Below the pieces are notes generated by a model. It searched no databases. It saw only the letters and a program-made list of their open reading frames with translations, and was not told the DNA's origin. From CAYMDS01 sp964653195 (GTDB lineage Bacteria; Patescibacteriota; Microgenomatia; Levybacterales; UBA12049): a stretch of DNA of 64,000 bases. The stretch's first letter is position 1, and every line of letters starts with the position of its first letter. Both the position numbers and the translations under genes were made by a program. Location: the NCBI GenBank assembly GCA_964653195.1, contig CAZZCX010000005.1, forward strand, positions 6,587 to 70,586. The letters are read 5' to 3'. Below are positions 26,372 through 31,875 of the stretch, piece by piece.

Positions 26372-26755
26372 TCATTCTTTCAAAAGTGTAGGTAATTTTT
26401 GATCCTTTGGTATAAACTTTATTGAAAGTGAATTCACACAATGCCTCGTATTTTTGTCTGTCATAAATTCACCGGTGAATACATGGCCTAAGTGGCCGTC
26501 ACAATTAGCGCATACTATTTCAGTTCTGCTTCCGTCAGAATCCGGTATTCTTTTTACGGCATTTGGAAAATCTTCATCAAATGCGGGCCAGCCGCAGTGG
26601 GCGTCGAATTTGGATTTGGACGAGAAAAGGGGAGAGTTGCATCTTCTGCAGATGAAAGTTCCTTCTTCATAAAAATCATCGTATTCGCCTGAAAATGGTG
26701 CTTCGGTACCTTTATATACAATTATATTCTTTTCTTCGGGTGTGAGTTTATTCAT
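26372..26755 (-). CDS. msrB: peptide-methionine (R)-S-oxide reductase
   Basis: 127 residues. Repairs methionine-R-sulfoxide in proteins. Zinc ligands CRRC and CANC, substrate motif FDAHCGWPAFDE, GHLGHVF and the catalytic Cys in TRHCVNSLSIKF are all present. No signal peptide, so it is cytosolic. It follows the coiled-coil gene on the minus strand by 4 bp, so the two are probably co-transcribed. Confidence 0.95.
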   Translation of the reverse strand: MNKLTPEEKNIIVYKGTEAPFSGEYDDFYEEGTFICRRCNSPLFSSKSKFDAHCGWPAFDEDFPNAVKRIPDSDGSRTEIVCANCDGHLGHVFTGEFMTDKNTRHCVNSLSIKFIPKDQKLPTLLKE

Positions 26756-26759
26756 TCTT

Positions 26760-27152
26760 CTACTGAACTGGTGGGAGGTTAAGGTGTTTCTCGATTCGTT
26801 TTATTCTTTCATTATGTAGTTCATATCCTCCCTCAATAAGCTCAGTAAGTGCTTCTATCGTTTCTTGTTGAGAAATTTCAATTCTTTGCTCAAGACTTCT
26901 ATGTACTTTATCTACTTTACTATTTATCGTTTCAACTTTTAATTCTAGAGTTTTTTGTCTATCTTCTACATTACCAAGTCTATCTTCTACATTACCAAGT
27001 CTATCTTCTACATTACCAAGTCTATCTTCTACATTACCCAAGCGACTTTTTACCTCGCCCAAGTCTTGTTTGATTGGTTTAAGTTTTTGATCAAGTTTTT
27101 CATCAATCATTTCACCAATTTGTTGTAGTAGTTGTTTGTTATCCATGATCAT
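26760..27152 (-). CDS. coiled-coil protein with four 7-residue repeats
   Basis: 130 residues, entirely helical. The centre holds four copies of the heptad LGNVEDR, encoded by a 21-bp tandem repeat at 26959-27042, within a longer coiled coil (about residues 10-105). It resembles small bacterial proteins annotated only as coiled coil or DUF1640-like. The ATG at 27152 is used; ATG 27146 is equally possible. Copy number of the heptad may vary between strains because the DNA repeats are nearly identical. Confidence 0.75.
   Translation of the reverse strand: MIMDNKQLLQQIGEMIDEKLDQKLKPIKQDLGEVKSRLGNVEDRLGNVEDRLGNVEDRLGNVEDRQKTLELKVETINSKVDKVHRSLEQRIEISQQETIEALTELIEGGYELHNERIKRIEKHLNLPPVQ
26959..27042. 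repeat. 21-bp tandem repeat x4 in coiled-coil gene
   Basis: Three identical units starting CTATCTTCTAC plus a fourth with a change near its end. 21 bp is one coiled-coil heptad, so unit gain or loss keeps both frame and coil register. Confidence 0.95.
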
Positions 27153-27307
27153 ATACTACACATCGTGAAGTGAGTTTTCAATATAACAAAACATATTAAT
27201 TTGTGTAAGTGTAAATTTACCGAGGTGTCTTATCGGGGATACCTCTAAGATTTGCTACAAGTTAGTTGTTGTGAATTGATATATTATTTATAATATAGAC
27301 TTAAGGT

Positions 27308-27940
27308 ATGGGAAAAGAAAAAGAGAAATCAGGAGGAGAACAGGATAAATTTAATATTTTGGCAGCTGCGAGAGATTTTGTGAATTCACTTCCAGACTAT
27401 GAAGGCGATATTATTGAGCAGGCTGAAGCTATAGCTGCGAGAGTAGAGTTAAGGGATTTAATGGATAGAATGGGAGATAAGTTTGCAGAATATCTGAAGC
27501 AATATCCCGATCTTATAAAGGGGACAGCTTCTGTTTTTGCATTGCCTTATTTAGATGCGCTTGATACCTTGGATGAAGAATTTGAGGTAAGAATGACAGA
27601 AGCAGAAGGTGAGGATCCGGATAGATTAAGGGATATTAAAAGAGAAAAGCAGTTAAGATACAATGACACAGCTTTAGAGGCATTAGGTACAGGTGTTGCA
27701 TTGCTACGGGCAGGTAATCAATGGTCAAGGTTGCCTGGTGGTGAGCAGCTTACAAAACCGAGTCCTTTTGAAATAAGCACCGTTTTTATACATGTAGTTT
27801 CAGAGCGCTTAGGTGATCAGCAGATGGCAGCTCCTATCGGTTGGGATTTGTTGGTAAACGGTATGTTTGGGGTTACAGGGGTAAGCGTAGATCAAAGCAT
27901 CAGAGATACCAGAGCTTATCTAAAAGGTTCTGATAAATAA
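27308..27940 (+). CDS. unknown helical protein
   Basis: 210 residues, not recognised. Mostly acidic and helical, no signal peptide or membrane segment. Notable parts are the N-terminal disordered head (MGKEKEKSGGEQ), ARVELRDLMDRMGDKFAEYL, and a less polar C-terminal half (ISTVFIHVVSERLGDQQ, WDLLVNGMFGVTGVSV). TATAAT occurs about 20 bp before the ATG. It is the last gene before the repeat-rich island. Confidence 0.65.
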   Translation: MGKEKEKSGGEQDKFNILAAARDFVNSLPDYEGDIIEQAEAIAARVELRDLMDRMGDKFAEYLKQYPDLIKGTASVFALPYLDALDTLDEEFEVRMTEAEGEDPDRLRDIKREKQLRYNDTALEALGTGVALLRAGNQWSRLPGGEQLTKPSPFEISTVFIHVVSERLGDQQMAAPIGWDLLVNGMFGVTGVSVDQSIRDTRAYLKGSDK

Positions 27941-27967
27941 ATATCAATTCATAAGAGGATAGCCTTC

Positions 27968-28064
27968 AGATGTTTAAAAAAGCATGGGTAAGGTATGCTT
28001 TAGAGATTTGTCTCCCAAAGATTACTCTTTAGGAGACTCCTCACCCACACTTTCCTAAACATCT
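27968..28064. ncRNA. strongly structured element, candidate RNA
   Basis: Outer stem AGATGTTTA (27968-27976) with TAAACATCT (28056-28064), then TGGGT with ACCCA, AGG with CCT, and an apical hairpin GTCTCC/GGAGAC with an inner AAAGA/TCTTT. Nested pairing over 97 nt suggests either an RNA or an inverted-repeat element. It is not SRP RNA (no conserved apical loop), tRNA or 5S. Confidence 0.35.
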
Positions 28065-28083
28065 AATTTTAATAATTCCTATT

Positions 28084-28280
28084 TGTACTTTCTATCGAGA
28101 AAGTACCAAAGCTTGAGAGCTAGTGAGAGTCGACCGGTTTTGTTTCGTTCTCTCCTCGGGGAATTGTCCACCCCTTTCCTTCACTCTCCGCCTTGGGCGG
28201 ATCGAAAGGGATTTCCCCTGAGTCGTTCACGTCACAAAACTATTTCGGTCTTTGTCTCAACGCTCGCATTTTAGCTTCGT
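28084..28280. repeat. long dispersed element, copy A
   Basis: Starts with a hairpin (TACTTTCT/AGAAAGTA), then a GC-rich inverted part GGGGAATT...TTTCCCC enclosing CTTCCTTCACTC and TGGGCGG.TCGAAAGGGATT. Copy B at 28687-28880 has the same order of parts. Confidence 0.75.
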
Positions 28281-28315
28281 TCAAAGCTCACAATAATTTA
28301 AATTGTTAATTACTT

Positions 28316-28377
28316 TTATTGTTCGAACAAAGCGAGAACTACTTCTTACTTCATTTGAAGAATAAATTTGTAAGGGT
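28316..28377. repeat. TTGTTCGA element copy
   Basis: TTATTGTTCGAACAAAGCGA then GAACTACTTCTTAC and GAAGAATAAAT, the layout of the 25.9-kb copy. Confidence 0.75.
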
Positions 28378-28402
28378 GCGGGCTGGTTTTTGACCAGCCC
28401 GC
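28378..28402. terminator. 9-bp GC hairpin, terminator-like
   Basis: GCGGGCTGG pairs perfectly with CCAGCCCGC around a 7-nt loop. It lies 55 bp past the stop of the minus-strand micro-protein gene. A second perfect hairpin (GTCGGGC/GCCCGAC, 28431-28450) lies directly after that stop. Neither has a T run. Confidence 0.5.
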
Positions 28403-28456
28403 TATTTAATTGTAGGTAAGTTTTACCATTGTCGGGCGCATTTGCCCGACTTTGGC

Positions 28457-28573
28457 TTATTTACCTTTCGGCCTTCTGGAGTTCCAGAAGGCCAGAGCTG
28501 CTGCTGTAAAAAGCAGCCCGAATCCAAGCAAAGTCAACCCGTTGCACATAAAATATTCTGGTGCCGGCATCAT
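28457..28573 (-). CDS. 38-residue single-pass membrane micro-protein
   Basis: Starts with two Met codons at 28573 and 28570, preceded by CAGGAG at good spacing (GACAGGAGTGAAATG). The product has a short N-terminus (MMPAPEYFMCNG), one hydrophobic helix (LTLLGFGLLFTAAALAFW) and a basic end (NSRRPKGK). The layout of a PxPE-like lead, a helix and an Arg/Lys tail recalls protein-sorting tails such as PEP-CTERM, but no sorted domain is attached. The gene is enclosed by strong hairpins: 28598-28649 in its 5' leader and two after its stop. The Shine-Dalgarno site, helix and basic tail support a real gene; function unknown. Confidence 0.6.
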   Translation of the reverse strand: MMPAPEYFMCNGLTLLGFGLLFTAAALAFWNSRRPKGK

Positions 28574-28597
28574 TTCACTCCTGTCAAATATTCTCCA

Positions 28598-28649
28598 AAA
28601 TTGGAGGGGAGGATAGAGACGAGTTTCGTCTGTATCTTCCTCCCAATTT
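28598..28649. repeat. long perfect-like hairpin in leader of micro-protein gene
   Basis: A stem of more than 20 bp: AAATTGGAGGGGAGGATA... pairs with ...TATCTTCCTCCCAATTT, closed by AGACGA/TCGTCT and a 3-nt loop. On the minus strand it precedes the micro-protein ribosome site by about 15 nt. Confidence 0.75.
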
Positions 28650-28686
28650 GTGAGTTGACTGATTTATTAAATTGTTAAGTTGCTAA

Positions 28687-28880
28687 TGTATTTGTTCTTT
28701 TGTGTGTACAAAAGAACCAAAAAACTTGCGCGCTTGAAGTCAGGCTATTTTACTCAGTTCGCTAGTCGGGGGATTGTCCGCCCCCTTCCTTCACTCACCA
28801 CCCTGGGCGGTTCGAAAGGGATTCCCCCTGACAGCTCACTTCGTAAAATTTAACGCCTTTTATTCACAGCGCTAAATTGA
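28687..28880. repeat. long dispersed element, copy B
   Basis: Starts with hairpin GTTCTTTTGT/ACAAAAGAAC and holds GGGGGATTGTCCGCCCC...GGGCGGTTCGAAAGGGATTCCCCC-type arms (each under 20 nt). The core from GATTGTCC to CCCCTGA aligns closely with copy A at 28084-28280. Confidence 0.75.
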
Positions 28881-28919
28881 TTTAATAAAATGTTAATTTG
28901 CTAAGAAATTTGTAGTCAC

Positions 28920-29454
28920 AATTCAGAAGTTAAAAAGAGCTTTAACTGCTCAATCGTAACTACGGGCGCTTATGTGGTAAGCGCCCGAGTGTTGAAAGCG
29001 CAATTGCTTTCAAACTTGGGACGCTTTAAGTATAAGCGCCCGTCATCCGAAATCAGCTGAGAATTCACCATTTCAGCGCAAAAGCTTTGTGGTAAAAACT
29101 CTACCTCTTCGGAAGCCTCTTCTTAAGGTGAGAGAATACCTTTTTTAGTCTGTTTTCTTTTTGTCACCCTGAATTTATTTCAGGGTCTCCTGAGATGCTG
29201 AAACAAGTTCAGCATGACAGGTTCGAAAACGAACCGTTTCCTGTGAGTCACCATTAGACTCCTTGGTATCCAGCTAAGCTGGACAGGAATTTCGTTCCGA
29301 TTGCTCGGAACTCTATTCAGCCTTATTCAAGCTGAATAGGCGGGGGAGAGACCCGCCGGATCCGGACTAAGAACATCCAGGTATCCGACGGGCTCCCGCC
29401 CGGCTAACCTCCGGTCAAACCCTTATGGGCGGACCAGAGGCCAATAGTAGAAGG
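28920..29454. other. non-coding hairpin-rich stretch
   Basis: No supported gene. Perfect or near-perfect stems follow one another: GGGCGCTTA/TAAGCGCCC near 28967-28989, GTTGAAAGC/GCTTTCAAAC near 28992-29013, the TGTCACCC repeat at 29162-29219, CCAGCT/AGCTGG near 29270-29282 and ATTCAGC.../GCTGAAT near 29315-29338. Base composition rises from AT-rich to GC-rich toward the gene at 29455. Confidence 0.6.
29162..29219. repeat. TGTCACCCTGAA palindromic repeat, full copy
   Basis: Outer TGTCA...TGACA, with two inner hairpins: CCCTGAA/TTCAGGG and ATGCTGAA/TTCAGCAT. The same two-hairpin layout is seen at 33685-33754 and its first half at 24646-24672. Confidence 0.85.
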
Positions 29455-30492
29455 TTACTTCCAGTCGACCGGCCGCAGATCGGCCGGCTTGGCGGATTGT
29501 TCCACCATCCGAATTTCCTCGGCAGGGGGGTCCCACTGGACCCACCCGGACACCTCGCAGCGAACGCCGGAAGTGTCCTGGTACCACATTCTGATGTGGT
29601 AATCGGGTATCGCGAGCAGCTCGATAGGGTTGCTGTCCCAGATCTCGCTGCCGGTATCCGGCCAGGGGTAAACACCGGTCAGGCTGTATGTTTTGGCGAC
29701 CGGCAAGTAGTGATACTGGTCAGCCGCACGGCTGACCGCCCAATCCACGTCGCGGCTGGCCGTTAGCGACAGAGGCACGCCGGGCCCCCAGATCCCGAAA
29801 TCGTACTCCGCACCCGGCCAAGGCTGAAAGTCCAGCGTGGCGTTTTGCCCGGCCATGGAGGCGCTGAGGGTCTCGCGCTCGCACACCGCGGGGGGCGGGG
29901 GCGGCAGGGGCTGGCCGATCGCCAACGGAAGATAAGCTTTAAACTCGACGGGCTGGCCGGGGCACTCGTAATCAGCCCAGAGGCCGATGGAATCTTCCGT
30001 ACGGAAGGTCAAGATACCCTCTTCGGGCACCTCGAGAACACCGTAGGAAACCATCCCTTGAGGCACGGCGTGGAGCAACTGCCCGTTTAAGTAGAAGCCG
30101 CTCATGCGTTCATCGACGTCGTCGTCGATGATAGTGTACCCCACTGTGCAGCCGGCTTTATCAAAGACGCTGATCGTCCACTCGTCGTCGTTTATGTGAA
30201 CCGGGCGAGTGGTTCCTTCCTCCACCGCCCATACGCGCTCGTTCTTCTTCGCTTGGTACTCCGGGCCTTCCCGAAGCACCATATCGAGTGGCCTCGCCTT
30301 CACGACGAAGTCGCCGGACTCATTATTGAACGTCCCCGGGCCCTCGCCCAGAAACGTAACTTCGGGCATTTCCGGCACTGAGCTTGCGCCAGCGCCGAAG
30401 ACGAAGTCGACACTCAGCCTGCATACGAGCAGACCGAGCAGGACGGCGATGGTGATCCATAACGCCTTCCGGTTAATCTCTGTGTTACTCAC
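29455..30492 (-). CDS. GC-rich membrane-anchored unknown protein, likely foreign
   Basis: 345 residues from GTG 30492, chosen because AAGGAG precedes it at good spacing; the frame stays open to a TTG at 30654 and upstream residues look coding-like, so an N-terminal extension is possible. One membrane helix (about residues 9-30), then an extracellular part with beta-rich, Trp- and Pro-rich segments, a Pro run (PLPPPPPAV) before Cys, and several Cys. Some residue style (AYLPLAIGQPLPPPP) recalls Chloroflexota surface proteins. Its GC content is far above the rest of the window and codons end mostly in G or C. No family recognised. Gene transfer or a mis-joined contig are both possible, though flanking repeats of this genome occur on both sides. 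Confidence 0.7.
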   Translation of the reverse strand: MSNTEINRKALWITIAVLLGLLVCRLSVDFVFGAGASSVPEMPEVTFLGEGPGTFNNESGDFVVKARPLDMVLREGPEYQAKKNERVWAVEEGTTRPVHINDDEWTISVFDKAGCTVGYTIIDDDVDERMSGFYLNGQLLHAVPQGMVSYGVLEVPEEGILTFRTEDSIGLWADYECPGQPVEFKAYLPLAIGQPLPPPPPAVCERETLSASMAGQNATLDFQPWPGAEYDFGIWGPGVPLSLTASRDVDWAVSRAADQYHYLPVAKTYSLTGVYPWPDTGSEIWDSNPIELLAIPDYHIRMWYQDTSGVRCEVSGWVQWDPPAEEIRMVEQSAKPADLRPVDWK

Positions 30493-30694
30493 TTTCGTGT
30501 CTCCTTGTGCCCGGTTTTGCCGGGCGTAGTCGTGTTTGCCCGCCAAGTGCAGAAAGCGCGGCGGGCGCTCGTTAAGAAACCAATAAAGGTTTAGTGCCAC
30601 TGTGAGGTGGCTCAGTACGACAATAAGCACGTATAAAACGCGCTCACCTTCCAATTTTGACGTAAACCCGTGTATTCAGGGGAGTACGTATTCA

Positions 30695-30779
30695 CCGGAA
30701 GCCTTTCAAATACAAATTTTCTTTATTCTTGAATCTTACATCTTGAATCTTGATTCTTTTGTACTCATAAGGCTCCCGG
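30695..30779. repeat. hairpin with heptamer array in its loop
   Basis: Arms 30695-30713 (CCGGAAGCCTTTCAAATAC) and 30761-30779 pair imperfectly. The loop contains five 7-bp units of GAATCTT type (30724-30758). Confidence 0.75.
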
Positions 30780-31054
30780 CAAAGTACCGGAAGTTCGATT
30801 TAGGAGAATCAATGCTTGCCCCACTTCGTCCCGATCTAATCGGGACTGCGAGGGGTAAATAACCTTCTATTATTATTAAAGAGCAAATTTGCGTAGAGCT
30901 AAGAGCTTAGGGCATAGAGCACTAAGAATAAAACAATACGAATTCCTTCACCGATCAGTTCGCATTACTGCGGAACCTAGAACCAGTTTGAAGCTAAATA
31001 GCCTCAGACTGTCCCGCCTGCAACGCATGCTTGCATTGCGGGCAGGTGGCGTCA
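30780..31054. other. non-coding, further palindromes
   Basis: No supported gene. Palindromes include TCCCGAT/ATCGGGA near 30829-30846 inside CCCC...GGGG, and a CCTGC/GCAGG hairpin around 31015-31047. A 16-codon ORF at 30811 has an AGGAG-like site but lies wholly within the first palindrome. Confidence 0.5.
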
Positions 31055-31137
31055 GGAAGAGAAGAGGAGAGTGCGATTCATCTTAATTCGTGAATCTTAA
31101 ATCTTAAATCTATGTTAAGATCTCCTCTTTCTCTTCC
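31055..31137. repeat. long hairpin with heptamer array in its loop
   Basis: GGAAGAGAAGAGGAGA (31055-31070) pairs with TCTCCTCTTTCTCTTCC (31121-31137) with a single bulge. The loop holds units of CTTAAAT type with a 7-bp period (31075-31116). Confidence 0.85.
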
Positions 31138-31156
31138 GTACACCAAAATGCATCAA

Positions 31157-31231
31157 TTTATTGTTCGATCCCGATCAGATCGGGTGAGAACTAATTAACT
31201 TCTCACCGCTTAAGGCGGTTCGAAGAATATT
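31157..31231. repeat. TTGTTCGA element copy
   Basis: TTATTGTTCGATCCCGATC, GAGAACTA, ACTTCTCACCGC and GGTTCGAAGAATAT in the family order. Confidence 0.8.
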
Positions 31232-31251
31232 AACTTTAAAATGTGCTTCTT

Positions 31252-31322
31252 ACCCGCCTAATCTTACTTTTCGCCTTACCTACTATTCGTAGCGTGGCTC
31301 AAAGAGCGATTGAGCGGCGGGT
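31252..31322. repeat. ACCCGCC...GGCGGGT palindromic element, second copy
   Basis: Same outer arms and inner words (TACTATTCGTA, AAAGAGCG) as the element at 24003-24074. Confidence 0.8.
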
Positions 31323-31366
31323 TATGCATTTCTAAGCCTCGCTTTTTGGCTCGGCAAGAATTGCAT

Positions 31367-31396
31367 AAAAAAACCCGCACTTTAAAGGTGCGGGTT
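31367..31396 (-). terminator. rho-independent terminator of the small RNA
   Basis: On the minus strand AACCCGCAC pairs with GTGCGGGTT around a 7-nt loop and runs into seven T. A classic intrinsic terminator. Confidence 0.9.
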
Positions 31397-31441
31397 GAAA
31401 ATTCAATCCGAATCCAGGATAGCCTGGTCTGCCTCTAAAGC
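31367..31441 (-). ncRNA. candidate small RNA of about 75 nt
   Basis: A consensus promoter (31448-31476) directs leftward transcription from about 31441, and a strong intrinsic terminator ends it at 31367. Between them is no open frame of note, only a small hairpin CCAGG-CTAT-CCTGG. The unit therefore looks like an independent small RNA or a short attenuated leader. No known family was recognised. Nothing coding follows within 870 bp on this strand. Confidence 0.6.
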
Positions 31442-31447
31442 TTGTGG

Positions 31448-31476
31448 AGTATACTATAAGTCTAGTAATTTGTCAA
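31448..31476 (-). promoter_or_regulatory. consensus sigma70 promoter
   Basis: On the minus strand TTGACA, exactly 17 bp, TATACT. The closest match to the consensus in the window. Confidence 0.85.
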
Positions 31477-31503
31477 GTAGGGAAGGAGAGAATATGGATT
31501 TTA

Positions 31504-31629
31504 GTAAATGGCATATGGTAAATAGATAATAGACATATAGCTTAGGGCATAGGGCATAGGGCATAGGGCGTATGGTAGCAAGAAGCAGGTAGTATGTAGT
31601 AGGCAGTAGGTAGCAGTAATAAACAGTAT
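31504..31629. repeat. large heptamer array, about 18 units
   Basis: Units drift from GTAAATG through GGCATAG (three identical copies, 31546-31566) to GGTAGTA and GGTAGCA, yet the 7-bp period holds over 126 bp. Confidence 0.85.
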
Positions 31630-31723
31630 GCAAAGAGGGATAATAAGTAGTTATTATAAATTCCTATAGGATAATTATAGTTGCAAGGTGCAATAGGTGG
31701 GAGTTATGCTTTACCATTGAAGC

Positions 31724-31762
31724 TTCGAAGCTGATTTACCCCGGGGGTAGGTTAGCTTCGAA
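31724..31762. repeat. REP palindrome matching the RAYT flanks
   Basis: TTCGAAGCTGATTTACCCC facing GGGGGTAGGTTAGCTTCGAA. The inner GAAGCT...TACCCCGGGGGT matches the REPs on both sides of the transposase at 34387-35058. Confidence 0.85.
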
Positions 31763-31875
31763 CACCGGTAATACTTAAATTCCAATTTAAATTTACTGAC
31801 CCCTAATCTCTGTTTCCTCGCCGAAGCTTAAGCGAAGGTGGGTTCCCGGGTCACTGACCCCAGAACCTTGATTTT

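Noticed and set aside
27968..28064. SRP RNA or 6S RNA
   Set aside because: The conserved SRP apical loop is absent and the length and bubble pattern do not fit 6S.
28083..28274. 63-codon open frame on the plus strand
   Set aside because: It lies wholly within the dispersed element copy A, is Ser/Arg-rich and lacks a ribosome site; copy B does not keep the frame.
28442..28678. 78-codon open frame on the plus strand
   Set aside because: Antisense to the micro-protein gene that has a ribosome site and a membrane helix; the frame runs through three hairpins and has no start signal.
28790..28812. tRNA T-arm (GGTTCGAAAGG)
   Set aside because: No anticodon or acceptor stem around it; the word belongs to the dispersed element and recurs in copy A.
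28960..29060. 33-codon minus-strand ORF starting MVNSQLISDD
   Set aside because: No ribosome site and it spans the arms of several hairpins.
29425..30529. Several plus-strand open frames opposite the GC-rich gene
   Set aside because: Long antisense frames are expected in GC-rich DNA; only the minus frame has a ribosome site, a signal-anchor and protein-like composition.
30811..30861. 16-codon ORF with AGGAG-like site, possible leader peptide
   Set aside because: The ORF is entirely inside a palindrome (TCCCGAT/ATCGGGA with CCCC/GGGG ends), so the match is probably by chance.
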